From positions 186,001 to 250,000 of the forward strand of contig NZ_AP029023.1 in assembly GCF_037076555.1 (NCBI RefSeq): DNA of 64,000 nt, read 5' to 3'. Position 1 is the first letter of the stretch, and the number at the start of each line of letters is the position of its first letter. Shown in pieces: positions 35,798 through 44,687 of this stretch. The notes under the pieces were generated by a model. That model was not told the origin of the DNA. It searched no databases and saw only the letters and a list, made by a program, of their open reading frames with translations. The position numbers and the translations under genes are program-made. Source of the DNA: Methylophilus sp. DW102. GTDB taxonomy: Bacteria; Pseudomonadota; Gammaproteobacteria; Burkholderiales; Methylophilaceae.

Positions 35798-37480
35798 TTA
35801 AGGGTTTGCGAGTGGCAAGGTCAGGTTAAACTGCGCCCCTTGCCAGGGGCTGGTTGAGTATTGGATTGTACCACCGTGGGTCTCCATGATTTGTTTGACC
35901 ACCGCCAGGCCCAGCCCGACGCCGCCCGCGCGTTGCGTAAAAAAGGCTTCAAACAGATGGGTTTGTTGTGCAGGGGGCACCCCGGGACCGTCATCTGCGA
36001 CCGAAATATGGGCATGTGTCGCATCTGACCATAAGCTGAGGGCGATGTGGCCCCCCTTGGGCAGAATCTGGATGGCGTTCATGAGCAGGTTGAGCAGGAC
36101 CTGCGTCATCTGGTCCTGGTCCGCCTCCACCACCACGGCCGCTGAGGCAGAGAGCGACAGGGTCAATTGTTTGGATTGTGCCTGCGCCTGCAGCAGGGCG
36201 ATCACATGCTGCAAATGTGCTTGCAGGTCGAGCGGGATTTTACTGGGTGCGCGCGGACGGGCCGAGTCTATGAGCGTGCTGACCAGTTTGTTCAGGCGCT
36301 CGGTTTCAGAAATAATGAAGCCCAGCACTTCTCGGCCATCTTCTGAAAGATTCGGTTCGCGTAACAAGACATCGGCGGACGAACGCATGATACCCAAGGG
36401 GGTGCGGACTTCATGGCTCATGGCCGCTGCCATTTCACCGACCACCGCCAGCTTGGCCGCGCGTGTCAGTTGCTGTTCCGAGGCGGCGAGCTCTGCCACC
36501 ATGTCGGTAAACGCCTGGTGCAAGGACTGCACCTCGACCGGCCCGCTGGATACCGGTGCAATGGCGTCGAGTTGGCGAAAGCGTTGTACATAACGGGTCA
36601 AGGCTTCCAGCGGTCGGCTGATGTTTTGCGCGATCGGGCGTACCAGCAGGATGGAGCAGACCAGCGTCACGCCCAGCACCACAATAAAAATCATGCCCAG
36701 CCTATGCACAGGCGCGACGGCTTCATCGTGATCTTTATTCAGATGTACCTGCCAGCCCTGTAACGGCAGACGGCTGATCAGCGGTGCCTGTGCATGCAGG
36801 CTATGCTGTTGATCGGACCAGTGGCTGGATTGAGCCAACAGGTTTAATTTTTGATCAAACAAGGCCAGCTCGGTGCTGTGTTGGGCTGCATGGTCGAGCA
36901 GATTTTCAATCACGCGCCAGTTAAAGGTGACGACCAGGGTGCCAAGCGGTTGCAGGGTATTCTGCGACAGGATGGGGGCCGAAACCATGAGCTGCTGATG
37001 ATCCAGCCGGTAAAGCGTGATCACCTGGTCATCATCCTGGAACCGCATCCACTCAGGCGGAATTGCCAGGGGCTGGCCGATATGCGCGGGTTCGCTGGAG
37101 GCCGCGATATGCCCTTTGAGGTTAATGACATCCAGACTGAGGTATTGCTCGGCGTAGCTTTTACGCGTCTCGGCCAAAAACATCGACAAGCGTTTATCAA
37201 TGTCTTCTATCAGCAAGTCTTGCATGATGCCAAGCTGGCTCCAGCTGCGGACGTTCTGTACACGCTCGTTCAACACCCGGTCGACGTGCTCGGCAACCGC
37301 TTTACCTGTGGTTTGCAGGTCGTGCTTGATTTCTACGCGTAGCGCCTGCCTTGCCTGGTAAAAACTGATCAGGCTAACCATGAGTGCCGGCAACAGGCCC
37401 GCCAGCAAAAATACAATTAAAAGCATTTTGCGGATGGTGAGTGGCGTTTGCAAGCGCGGCAGATGTGAGAAAATACGCAT
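35798..37480 (-). CDS. Membrane sensor histidine kinase
   Basis: A 560-residue kinase: membrane helix 1 (~19-40), a periplasmic sensor of about 220 residues (dCACHE-like layout), helix 2 (~261-281), HAMP, then HisKA with GEMAAAMSHEVRTPLG (His356) and HATPase with NLLMNAIQ, DDGPGVP and GVGLGLAVV. It is co-transcribed with the NtrC-type regulator. The ATG at 37480 is preferred to a TTG one codon earlier. Only 38 bp separate it from the divergent porin-like gene, so sensor and outer-membrane protein may share regulation. The signal is unknown. Confidence 0.93.
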   Translation of the reverse strand: MRIFSHLPRLQTPLTIRKMLLIVFLLAGLLPALMVSLISFYQARQALRVEIKHDLQTTGKAVAEHVDRVLNERVQNVRSWSQLGIMQDLLIEDIDKRLSMFLAETRKSYAEQYLSLDVINLKGHIAASSEPAHIGQPLAIPPEWMRFQDDDQVITLYRLDHQQLMVSAPILSQNTLQPLGTLVVTFNWRVIENLLDHAAQHSTELALFDQKLNLLAQSSHWSDQQHSLHAQAPLISRLPLQGWQVHLNKDHDEAVAPVHRLGMIFIVVLGVTLVCSILLVRPIAQNISRPLEALTRYVQRFRQLDAIAPVSSGPVEVQSLHQAFTDMVAELAASEQQLTRAAKLAVVGEMAAAMSHEVRTPLGIMRSSADVLLREPNLSEDGREVLGFIISETERLNKLVSTLIDSARPRAPSKIPLDLQAHLQHVIALLQAQAQSKQLTLSLSASAAVVVEADQDQMTQVLLNLLMNAIQILPKGGHIALSLWSDATHAHISVADDGPGVPPAQQTHLFEAFFTQRAGGVGLGLAVVKQIMETHGGTIQYSTSPWQGAQFNLTLPLANP

Positions 37481-37518
37481 CAAATGGTTTTAGCCGGGAC
37501 GATCATCATGGGTCAGAT

Positions 37519-38559
37519 ATGTTAAACAGCTTCAGTCGGGTTGTGCTCAGTATTCGAGTCATGCTCAGTGTAATCAGCCTGAGTATGCTATGCAAGCCGG
37601 TGGCCGCCGAAGACCTGGATGCATTCTGGAATGCGTTTCATGTGGGTGGCTACACCAGTGCTGACATTCGCGTCCCTCGCACGCAATCCACCCAGTTTAC
37701 GCTGAATCAAATCAGCATGATCACCACTTGGGACCAGGGGGGCCGCGTCAAGTTTTTTAGCGAGCTGGAGCTGGAAGACCCGCTTTCTTACGACCATCAT
37801 CAGGGCGTCAATACCAAAAAAAGCTACGTGGACCTCGAGCGTTTTTATTTTGATTACAACCTGAATGACAAAGCCAATGTCAGGCTGGGACGTTTTCTAA
37901 CCCCTGCCGGACGCTGGAACCAACTGCATGCGCCGCCGCTGGTATGGACCGCCAGCCGGCCCTTGGTCACACGCCGCATGTTCCCTTATGGCATCAACGG
38001 TGCCATGTTGTTTGGCAGTTTGCCGGTCAAGCAAGTGGATCTTGAGTATCAGGTATATGCAGAAGCCCTCAAGGATCAGCATCAGGATGGCGACGAAATC
38101 ATCTTTCGCGATGTCATGGGAGCCCGCGTCGCCTTCAACAATATTTTAGGCCTGACCGGCGCCAATGCTGGTTTAAATACTTTGGGCCTCAATGTGATGA
38201 GCTATCAGAAAAACTATGCTGGCTCACCCACGTATCATGTCTTTGGCCTGGATTTTTTGCTTGAACTCAACCGCTGGGAGTTTAGCGGTGAAGTGTATGA
38301 GCGCAGAACCACGGCGGGCGATGACGGTGGCAGCGGCGGCTACGTGCAGAGTGCCTATGCGCTAGGTCAGGAGTGGTACTGGATCACCCGCCTGGAAACG
38401 CTGCATGAAGTGGAAAGCAAAAATGCAGACCGCTGGGTATTAGGCATGACCAAGCGCGTCAAACCCAACCAGTTGCTCAAGTTTGAGTTTATTGGGGGCA
38501 GCGGGGAGTACAGCGATGTGCCGCGCGGTTTTGTAACCTCTTTTGCGGTGATGTTTTAA
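37519..38559 (+). CDS. Porin-like outer-membrane beta-barrel protein
   Basis: A 346-residue exported protein: signal peptide ~1-32 (hydrophobic LSIRVMLSVISLSMLC, ending VAA-ED), then alternating beta-strand sequence, including LERFYFDYNLNDKANVRLGRFLTPAGRWNQLHAPP, and C-terminal Phe (SFAVMF), typical of outer-membrane barrels. A phosphate-selective or general porin fold is plausible. The start MLNSF is chosen because the signal peptide begins there; the longer form would reach into the kinase gene. Its stop overlaps the next gene by one base (TAATG). Confidence 0.8.
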   Translation: MLNSFSRVVLSIRVMLSVISLSMLCKPVAAEDLDAFWNAFHVGGYTSADIRVPRTQSTQFTLNQISMITTWDQGGRVKFFSELELEDPLSYDHHQGVNTKKSYVDLERFYFDYNLNDKANVRLGRFLTPAGRWNQLHAPPLVWTASRPLVTRRMFPYGINGAMLFGSLPVKQVDLEYQVYAEALKDQHQDGDEIIFRDVMGARVAFNNILGLTGANAGLNTLGLNVMSYQKNYAGSPTYHVFGLDFLLELNRWEFSGEVYERRTTAGDDGGSGGYVQSAYALGQEWYWITRLETLHEVESKNADRWVLGMTKRVKPNQLLKFEFIGGSGEYSDVPRGFVTSFAVMF

Positions 38560-39068
38560 TGTTGTTACAGCAAAGACATCATCGCCTGCGTAGACTCGTC
38601 AGTCTGCTGAGCATGCTAATGCTCATGGCGGCAAGCGTTCAGGCGGCAGACGACAACCGTCCCATTGCCGTGATTGTGCCTGCACAAGCGGGGCTGGCCC
38701 CCAGCATCCATGCCGATGAGCTGGGCCTGATTTTCTGGCGCAAGAAACTGTATGCCGAGCATGGGCAGGCGCTGCATCCTGTCAATCTGCACAGTGAGCA
38801 CCCACTGCGGCTCAAGTTTTCACAATGGGTATTGCATAGTACGCCGCGCTCACAAATCAACTACTGGAACGGGCTCTACTTCCACGGGGTGCAGCCGCCA
38901 TACACGGTGCAATCCGAAGAAGCGATGATTCGTTACGTGGCTGAAACCGATGGCGCCGTCGGCTACATTGATGCCTGCCATGTGGATGAGCGTGTCAAAC
39001 CCGTGTTGTGGCTGTCCTCCGGCAAAGTGAGCGCGGATGCGCCCACGATGAGGTGTGATACGAATTAG
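38559..39068 (+). CDS. Small periplasmic phosphate-binding-like protein
   Basis: A 169-residue exported protein: signal peptide (basic RHHRLRRL, hydrophobic LLSMLMLMAAS, cleavage near VQA-AD) and a PstS-like mini domain: VIVPAQAGLAPSIHADELGLIFWRKK, HSTPRSQINYWNGLYFHGVQPP, AMIRYVAETDGAVGYI. Such short PstS-like proteins often stand beside sensor kinases. It is co-transcribed with the porin-like gene and divergent from the kinase, so it may deliver or sense the signal. It overlaps the eptA-like gene 3' end by 4 bp. Confidence 0.75.
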   Translation: MLLQQRHHRLRRLVSLLSMLMLMAASVQAADDNRPIAVIVPAQAGLAPSIHADELGLIFWRKKLYAEHGQALHPVNLHSEHPLRLKFSQWVLHSTPRSQINYWNGLYFHGVQPPYTVQSEEAMIRYVAETDGAVGYIDACHVDERVKPVLWLSSGKVSADAPTMRCDTN

Positions 39069-40756
39069 TTTGCCGGGATGGCAGCTTGCCCCGGTTGTGG
39101 GATCAGGTGCTTTCTTTGCTCCTCGATCAATTCACGGTTTTGTGCCAACCAGCTAAATTCGGCATGACAGACTTCTGATTTCAGCTCGTAGGCGGTGAGC
39201 AGTGTGCAGAACACATCGTCGTGGCTGAGCGGGTAGTTTTCATAAGGGGTCACTTGCGACAGCTGATAGTCAAAGTGCTGCCCCAGCCACAAAATGGCCG
39301 GCACATGTGTTTGCTGCTGCGGCGCAATCATGTAGGGCGCCGCATGCAGGTAAATCCCGTGTTCGCCTAATGACTCACCATGGTCAGAGACATAGAGCAT
39401 TGCTGTTTCACGTTGGGCGTCGTATTTTTTCAGAAACTGAATTACTTCAGATAAGAAATAATCGGTGTATAAAATGGCATTGTCGTAAGAGTTGTCAATT
39501 TCTTCTTGTGTACATTCCGACAGGCGACCGGTTTTACACACGGGCGTAAACCGTTTGAATTCATCGGGATAGCGGCGGTAATACTCCGGCCCGTGATTGC
39601 CCATCTGATGCAGCACGATCAGAATATCCTTGTCTTTGTTTTTTGCGACAAATTTGTCCAGGCCGCTCAGCATGCCGATGTCACGGCACTCGTTGTCATT
39701 GCAGACCGGATTGTGTATCGGTGATTTGAAATCCTCATACGGTACGCGCAACGCCACCCCTTTTGAATCCGAGTTATTGTCACGCCAAAGTACGCTTACG
39801 CCATGCGCTTGCAGGACGTCCAGTGCATTTTCCATATGCAAGGCTTTCTCCTCGTCATATTGCTTGCGCGTCAGCAAAGAAAACATACACGGTACGGAAA
39901 CCGCGGTGGACGTCCCGCAAGAGGTCACCTGCTTAAAGCTCAGTACGGTTTCCTTGCTCAGTCTGGGATTGGTCAGCCTATGGTAGCCGTTCAATGAAAA
40001 GCGATCGAACCTGGCGGTTTCACCGACCACCATAATAATCAGTTCATGGTGACGCGGCTCCCCTACATTGACCGCATCTACCGCGGTTTTCTGCAAGCCG
40101 GTAATACTGCTGGTAAACACTTTTTTCGAGGCCCACTTCACCAGCGAGTAATGAAAGAAGGTGGGGTTGGCATACATGCGTACCAGTTTGTGTTCGCGGA
40201 TAAAGGTCGCGTAATCTGCACTACAGGGGATCACTACCAGGACCATGCCCAACATCAACAGGCCGATCTGTTTGAGGCGAATGCTAAGCGCATCCCGCAC
40301 AAAAAAACGGGCAGGCACGGCTTTGATCAATACCAGTGCCGGTATCACACCCAGCAACAGCATTTTGATGAAAAAGCCCCACGATAACAGTCCCATGACT
40401 TCACGTGCATCTGTTTTGACGGCGTTGTCCAGCATGACATGGTCAATAATCACGCCGAATTCATCCATATAAAACGCGGCCCAGGCGGCAGACAATACAA
40501 TCACCGCCAACACCCAGCGAGCAGATTTGCCATGGCTCAACAGCATCAGCCACCAGGTAATGCTAAACGTGAAAAACAGGCTCAAGCTGATAATAAAGCC
40601 TGCATTTTCTGCATTCCAGGGGTAGAGATTCAGGATGTGGCTAAACAGCGCATGGTTGCTGGTAAGCATCAACCACAGGCTGACGGCCCAAATCAGGCAG
40701 ATTTGGGGGGTAAACAGTACGTACAAAGCACGCTTGAGGTTTGCAAATAGTTTCAT
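39065..40756 (-). CDS. eptA: Phosphoethanolamine transferase, EptA-like
   Basis: Inner-membrane enzyme (563 residues) that transfers phosphoethanolamine from phosphatidylethanolamine to lipid A, lowering surface charge and giving polymyxin resistance in characterised relatives. Five N-terminal membrane helices (to ~residue 180) are followed by a periplasmic sulfatase-like domain: VVGETARFDRFSLNGY (metal Glu), the nucleophile Thr in SCGTSTAVSVPCMFS (~285), and metal ligands in YVSDHGESLGEHG. Cys residues for disulfides are present. It overlaps the PAP2 gene by 4 bp and is probably driven by the sigma-54 promoter at 41552. Confidence 0.93.
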   Translation of the reverse strand: MKLFANLKRALYVLFTPQICLIWAVSLWLMLTSNHALFSHILNLYPWNAENAGFIISLSLFFTFSITWWLMLLSHGKSARWVLAVIVLSAAWAAFYMDEFGVIIDHVMLDNAVKTDAREVMGLLSWGFFIKMLLLGVIPALVLIKAVPARFFVRDALSIRLKQIGLLMLGMVLVVIPCSADYATFIREHKLVRMYANPTFFHYSLVKWASKKVFTSSITGLQKTAVDAVNVGEPRHHELIIMVVGETARFDRFSLNGYHRLTNPRLSKETVLSFKQVTSCGTSTAVSVPCMFSLLTRKQYDEEKALHMENALDVLQAHGVSVLWRDNNSDSKGVALRVPYEDFKSPIHNPVCNDNECRDIGMLSGLDKFVAKNKDKDILIVLHQMGNHGPEYYRRYPDEFKRFTPVCKTGRLSECTQEEIDNSYDNAILYTDYFLSEVIQFLKKYDAQRETAMLYVSDHGESLGEHGIYLHAAPYMIAPQQQTHVPAILWLGQHFDYQLSQVTPYENYPLSHDDVFCTLLTAYELKSEVCHAEFSWLAQNRELIEEQRKHLIPQPGQAAIPAN

Positions 40757-41466
40757 TCAATACGACTCTTGGTATAAGTAAGGACCAGCAATAGCCAACT
40801 GCACATCAGCCAAAGCGATGTCAGGGTATGCGATAAAAAGTGGGCACCTCTGACTTGTTGCGTCCAACCCAGCATTAAGCCGACGGCCAGGCCAGATAGC
40901 GCCACCAGCAGAGCTTTACGCGGGGCGTGCGGCAGCCACAACAAACAGAGCGCCGACAGCCAGACGCCACTGGTGGTATGTCCGGCTGGAAAGCAGTGTC
41001 CCTCTTCAATCCCGGCATGGCTGCTGAATGTAGGCGCCCACTGTAGCTCGCCGCCATAACGCACAACATCCCAGGGGCAAGCATGCGGCATTTGATGTTT
41101 GAGGCCAGAGACCAGCAGCGCATTGAGCAAGGCCAAAAAAAGAATCCAGCGTAATTTATAGCGCATGGAGGCTGTCAGCCGCTTGCCGACCCAGCGTTCA
41201 GGCACACTGCTGATCAACAACAGGGTGAGCCAGAGCAAGGTCAGCAGATGCTTGGCATATTCATGCATGATGGTTTCGTAAAAAAAAGCATGCTTTTGGC
41301 TAAAGGCCTGTTGAGCAAAGTCAAAGTGCTGGTCGGCCAGATAGAGATCTATGCCCGTGCCATTGGCCAGCCAGACAATCACCATGGCGGAGAGCAGCCA
41401 CGCTTTCCACAGCATGGCCAAGGTCGGTTCAGGTAACCAGGGTTGCGTTATTGTTTGAGTATTCAT
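40753..41466 (-). CDS. PAP2-superfamily membrane phosphatase
   Basis: A 237-residue membrane protein with about six helices and PAP2 motifs: GLKHQMPHACPWD (motif 1 variant), EGHCFPAGHTTSG (motif 2, catalytic His) and TQQVRGAHFLSHTL (motif 3). LpxT/LpxE/PgpB relatives act on undecaprenyl pyrophosphate or lipid A phosphates. Coupled translation with EptA (ATGA overlap) suggests that it trims a lipid A or related phosphate before or beside phosphoethanolamine addition. First gene after the divergent sigma-54 promoter. Confidence 0.88.
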   Translation of the reverse strand: MNTQTITQPWLPEPTLAMLWKAWLLSAMVIVWLANGTGIDLYLADQHFDFAQQAFSQKHAFFYETIMHEYAKHLLTLLWLTLLLISSVPERWVGKRLTASMRYKLRWILFLALLNALLVSGLKHQMPHACPWDVVRYGGELQWAPTFSSHAGIEEGHCFPAGHTTSGVWLSALCLLWLPHAPRKALLVALSGLAVGLMLGWTQQVRGAHFLSHTLTSLWLMCSWLLLVLTYTKSRIE

Positions 41467-41551
41467 CGCTCAGTGTGTATGCCTGTTTTTATCCATATTC
41501 GCACGATTAACAGGAGGTGCGTCTCTTGTTTTCAAAAACGTGGACATGAAA

Positions 41552-41567
41552 TGCAAACCGTGTGCCA
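41552..41567 (-). promoter_or_regulatory. Sigma-54 promoter for PAP2-eptA (minus strand)
   Basis: On the minus strand TGGCAC-ACGGT-TTGCA: -24 GG at 41565-41566 and -12 GC at 41553-41554, exactly 10 bp apart, matching the TGGCAC-N5-TTGCA consensus. A start near 41541 leaves a 75-nt leader to the PAP2 ATG. The palindrome pair at 41668-41725 lies 110-150 bp upstream, proper enhancer distance. Confidence 0.85.
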
Positions 41568-41667
41568 CATTCCCGTACGCGTCGTTAATACTAAGATAAA
41601 CGACTGATTTGCATTGGGAAAACACTGTATCCTTGACAGGGCTGCGCCAGCTCATAGACGATCAGCC

Positions 41668-41725
41668 TCTGCAAAATGTGCAGAAGCTGAATACACAGCC
41701 TTTAATAGTCTGCAAAATATGCAGG
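41668..41725. promoter_or_regulatory. Paired enhancer palindromes between divergent sigma-54 promoters
   Basis: Two 17-bp sites: TCTGCA-AAATG-TGCAGA (41668-41684, perfect arms) and TCTGCA-AAATA-TGCAGG (41709-41725); centres are 41 bp apart, about four helical turns. The same pair with the same 41-bp spacing recurs at 47192-47249. They lie between a minus-strand and a plus-strand sigma-54 promoter and are inferred to bind the NtrC-type regulator. Confidence 0.82.
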
Positions 41726-41778
41726 GTTTTGCGGGGTGGCTTTTGATTAAGATGATGATTTATAAGTATAAATTGATC

Positions 41779-41794
41779 TGGCATAAGGATTGCA
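41779..41794 (+). promoter_or_regulatory. Sigma-54 promoter for the acyl-ligase operon
   Basis: CTGGCATAAGGATTGCA: -24 GG at 41780-41781 and -12 GC at 41792-41793 with 10 bp between, a close match to YTGGCAC-N5-TTGCW. Transcription would begin near 41805, 28 nt before the ATG of the hemolysin-like gene. Confidence 0.85.
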
Positions 41795-41832
41795 AATGAA
41801 AGCCCAAGAGCATTCTTTGCGAGACGGTTGAC

Positions 41833-42474
41833 ATGTTACATTCAGAACCAAACACAGCATTTTATCACGCGGCCTCTGCCTATGAGCTGAGAGACTTTGC
41901 CCAGGCCAAGCGTTATCAGGTCAATGAAATTACCGGACACCTGGTCGAGCAGGGTGCCCCCTGCCGTCAGGAGGTGGAGGCCTTTATTGCTGCGGTGTTT
42001 AAACAGATTTATGGTGCAGAAGTCAGCCAGTTTATGCCGCAACTGGTGGCCTTGCGGGATGCCAGTGGTGTGCTGATGGCCGCCTTTGGTTTGCATAATG
42101 CCGCCTATGGCCGTCTGTTTCTCGAGCAGTATATTGATGAGCCGATTGAGCAGTTGATGTCGCGCCAGCTTGGCCGCGACATTGCACGTGAGGAAATCAC
42201 CTATTTTGGTAACCTGGCGGTGGCCAATCCGCGTAATGCCGGCGTGCTGATTGCGCATGTGATTCAACATAGCCTGAGTATGAATTTACCATGGGGCGTT
42301 GCGACCGCACATCACAGTTTGCAAAATGGCCTGATCAAGGGCGGGCGAGACTTATATCCATTAGCGGCGGCGAATCCTGATCGTCTGGATGCGCAAGAAC
42401 GTGCAAAATGGGGCAGCTACTACAAACATATCCCACAAATTGTGGCGATTCGCGGTGTGGCTGATCCTTTATAA
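41833..42474 (+). CDS. 'Thermostable hemolysin'-family, GNAT-like protein
   Basis: A 213-residue protein matching the family historically called thermostable hemolysin: SAYELRDFAQAKRYQVNEITGHLVEQGA, FAAVFKQIYGAEVSQFMPQLVALRDASGVLMAAFGLHNA, LFLEQYIDEPIEQ, EITYFGNLAVANPRNAGVLI. The fold is expected to be GNAT/acyl-homoserine-lactone-synthase-like, so transfer of an acyl group is more likely than pore formation; this is inference. No signal peptide is seen, so it is cytoplasmic. First gene of a four-gene unit, driven by the sigma-54 promoter at 41779; the ligase gene begins 10 bp later. Confidence 0.82.
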   Translation: MLHSEPNTAFYHAASAYELRDFAQAKRYQVNEITGHLVEQGAPCRQEVEAFIAAVFKQIYGAEVSQFMPQLVALRDASGVLMAAFGLHNAAYGRLFLEQYIDEPIEQLMSRQLGRDIAREEITYFGNLAVANPRNAGVLIAHVIQHSLSMNLPWGVATAHHSLQNGLIKGGRDLYPLAAANPDRLDAQERAKWGSYYKHIPQIVAIRGVADPL

Positions 42475-42483
42475 GCCACGATC

Positions 42484-43980
42484 ATGATACTGAACGAAAT
42501 TCAAGCGCAGGCGGCTCAAGTTCCCGGGCAGATTGCCTTACAGGGCGCACAGACGCAACTGAGCTATGCTGCCCTTGCCAAAGAAATCACGCGCGTGTCT
42601 TCGGCGTTGATGACGTTGACACCGCAAGCCAGTGTCGCCTTGGCGCTTGATAATAGCCCGGCCTGGATCGTGCTGGATCTGGCGATACTGGCGGCGGGCT
42701 GGACCAATGTACCGGTGCCCGCCTTTTTCTCTGCGACGCAAAAGCAGCATGCCATTCTGGATGCGGGCGTCAGCCTGGTGTTGACTGATACGCCCGCAGT
42801 CTGGCTAGGCCTGTTCCCCGAGGCTGCGCTAGTTGCTGAATGGCAGGTGGCCGACAAGATGGTCACGCTGCTTCGCGTGCAGGCGCATGACAGGGCGGCG
42901 CCTGTGGCCAAAATTACTTATACCTCTGGCACGACCGGCGCGCCCAAAGGCGTTTGCCTGAGCGAAGACCACATGTGGCAAGTTGCCAGTTCGATTCGCA
43001 CACAGGTCAAACCAGGCCACGATGACTGCCATTTTTGCGTGTTGCCACTGGCCACCTTGTTGGAAAATGTCGCCGGCGTTTATGCCAGCCTGATCTCTGG
43101 CACCGCCGTCGTGGTCTACAGCTGCGAGGCCGTTGGCTTTAGCGGTAGCCAGTTTGATATCTTCAAGCTCTACCTTGGCCTGCAAGCCAGCCAGGCCACC
43201 ACGGCCATTTTGATTCCAGAGTTGTTGCGTGCGCTGGTGGCTTGCCTGCAAGCCGGTCAGTCGGCCCTGGCTCAGTTGCGCTTTGTCGCAGTGGGGGGCG
43301 CCAAGGTAGCGCCAGCGCTGCTGTTACAGGCACATGCACTGGGGTTGCCGGTATACGAAGGCTATGGCTTGTCCGAATGTGCCTCGGTGGTCACACTGAA
43401 TACCCCACTGGCCAATCAGCCCGGCAGTATTGGTCAGCCCTTGCCGCACGTGCAATTGCGCGTGGATAGCCACGGCGAGTTGTGGGTCAAAGGAGCCATT
43501 TACGCTGGGTATATGGCGGCAGATGGGACGATCACTGAACCAGCGCTTGATGTGGACGGTTACTTGCCGACCGGCGATTTGGCCTACCAGGATGCCGAAG
43601 GTCACTGGATCCTGTCTGGCCGCAAAAAAAATCTGTTTATTACTTCATTCGGGCGCAACGTGTCGCCAGAGTGGGTCGAAACGACATTGATTCAGCAGGC
43701 CGGATTGTTACAGGCTTGTGTGTTTGGAGAAGCGAGGCCGTATAACGTGGCGGTGGTGGTGCTTGCACCACAGGCAAGTCAGGCGCAAGTGGCGCAAGGC
43801 ATTGCACGGGCGAATCAGGGCTTGCCTGATTATGCGCAAGTGGGCGATGTGATATATGCCAAGCAGCCCTTTACCCCACAAAACGGACAACTGACGGCCA
43901 ATGGCCGTTTAAAACGCGATGTGATTGCTGCCGCGTATGCCGCAGAAATCAACGCCCTTTATGAAGGAATTTCCGCATGA
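42484..43980 (+). CDS. AMP-dependent acyl ligase (ANL superfamily)
   Basis: A 498-residue adenylate-forming enzyme: phosphate loop ITYTSGTTGAPKGVCLS (~residues 141-157), A5 EGYGLSECASV, A7 YLPTGDLAYQDAEGHW, hinge ILSGRKKNLFITSFGRNVSPEWVE and A10 Lys in NGRLKRD. It activates a carboxylic acid, probably a fatty acid, as acyl-AMP or acyl-CoA; the substrate cannot be read from sequence. The ATG of the next gene overlaps its stop by 4 bp. Confidence 0.9.
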   Translation: MILNEIQAQAAQVPGQIALQGAQTQLSYAALAKEITRVSSALMTLTPQASVALALDNSPAWIVLDLAILAAGWTNVPVPAFFSATQKQHAILDAGVSLVLTDTPAVWLGLFPEAALVAEWQVADKMVTLLRVQAHDRAAPVAKITYTSGTTGAPKGVCLSEDHMWQVASSIRTQVKPGHDDCHFCVLPLATLLENVAGVYASLISGTAVVVYSCEAVGFSGSQFDIFKLYLGLQASQATTAILIPELLRALVACLQAGQSALAQLRFVAVGGAKVAPALLLQAHALGLPVYEGYGLSECASVVTLNTPLANQPGSIGQPLPHVQLRVDSHGELWVKGAIYAGYMAADGTITEPALDVDGYLPTGDLAYQDAEGHWILSGRKKNLFITSFGRNVSPEWVETTLIQQAGLLQACVFGEARPYNVAVVVLAPQASQAQVAQGIARANQGLPDYAQVGDVIYAKQPFTPQNGQLTANGRLKRDVIAAAYAAEINALYEGISA

Positions 43981-44675
43981 GTTTTTATCAGCAATTATTG
44001 AGCGCCACTGAGCAGGAGCGCAACGCCTTAATGACTTTGCCCTTGATTCAACAAGGCGCACAGGGCAACATCACCCTGGAAACCTATCGTGCTTTTCTGA
44101 CGCAAGCCTATCATCATGTTAAGCACACCACGCCGTTACTGATGGCCTGCGGCGGCCGGTTGAGCGGTGAGTATGAATGGTTGCGGACCGCGATTGGTGA
44201 ATATATCGAAGAAGAAATGGGGCATCAGGAATGGGTGCTGAATGATATTGAAGCCTGCGGTGGCGACAAGGAGTCTGTGCGTCACAGTGCAACCGAGCAA
44301 GATGCCGCTTGCCATGCAACCGAGGTGATGGTGGCTTATGCCTACGACATGATACACCGCGTGAATCCACTGGGCTTTTTTGGCATGGTGTTAGTGCTTG
44401 AAGGCACGAGCACAGCGGTGGCCACCCAGGCCGGCGAAAAAATCATGCAGGCCCTGCAGTTGCCCAAAAAAGCCTTTAGCTATCTGTTTTCGCATGGGTC
44501 GCTGGATATTAGCCATGTCACTTTCTACGAAAGTCTCATGAATCAAGTGACCAAAGCAGAAGACCAGCAAGCGATCATTCATGCGGCCAAACGGTTTTAC
44601 CGCTTGTATGGCGAGATCTTTAAACATGTCGCGGCACAAGCGGCGATCAATCACACGCTGCAACAAGCAGCTTAG
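43977..44675 (+). CDS. Heme-oxygenase-like diiron oxidase/oxygenase (TenA-like)
   Basis: A 232-residue all-helical protein of the iron-containing redox enzyme/TenA-like superfamily. Candidate metal ligands have the expected spacing: His46/47 (YHHVKH), Glu79-80 and His83 (EEEMGHQEW), Glu142 (LVLEGTS), and Asp177/His180 (LDISHVTFYE). Relatives such as UndA decarboxylate fatty acids and others oxidise amino or acyl substrates with O2, so oxidation of the ligase product is proposed. TenA-type thiaminase action is less likely, given that no thiamin gene is adjacent. Confidence 0.82.
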   Translation: MSFYQQLLSATEQERNALMTLPLIQQGAQGNITLETYRAFLTQAYHHVKHTTPLLMACGGRLSGEYEWLRTAIGEYIEEEMGHQEWVLNDIEACGGDKESVRHSATEQDAACHATEVMVAYAYDMIHRVNPLGFFGMVLVLEGTSTAVATQAGEKIMQALQLPKKAFSYLFSHGSLDISHVTFYESLMNQVTKAEDQQAIIHAAKRFYRLYGEIFKHVAAQAAINHTLQQAA

Positions 44676-44687
44676 GAGCCATCAGTC

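Noticed and set aside
41833..42474. Literal hemolysin toxin
   Set aside because: No signal peptide or amphipathic pore segment; genomic context is biosynthetic, and the family name is historical.
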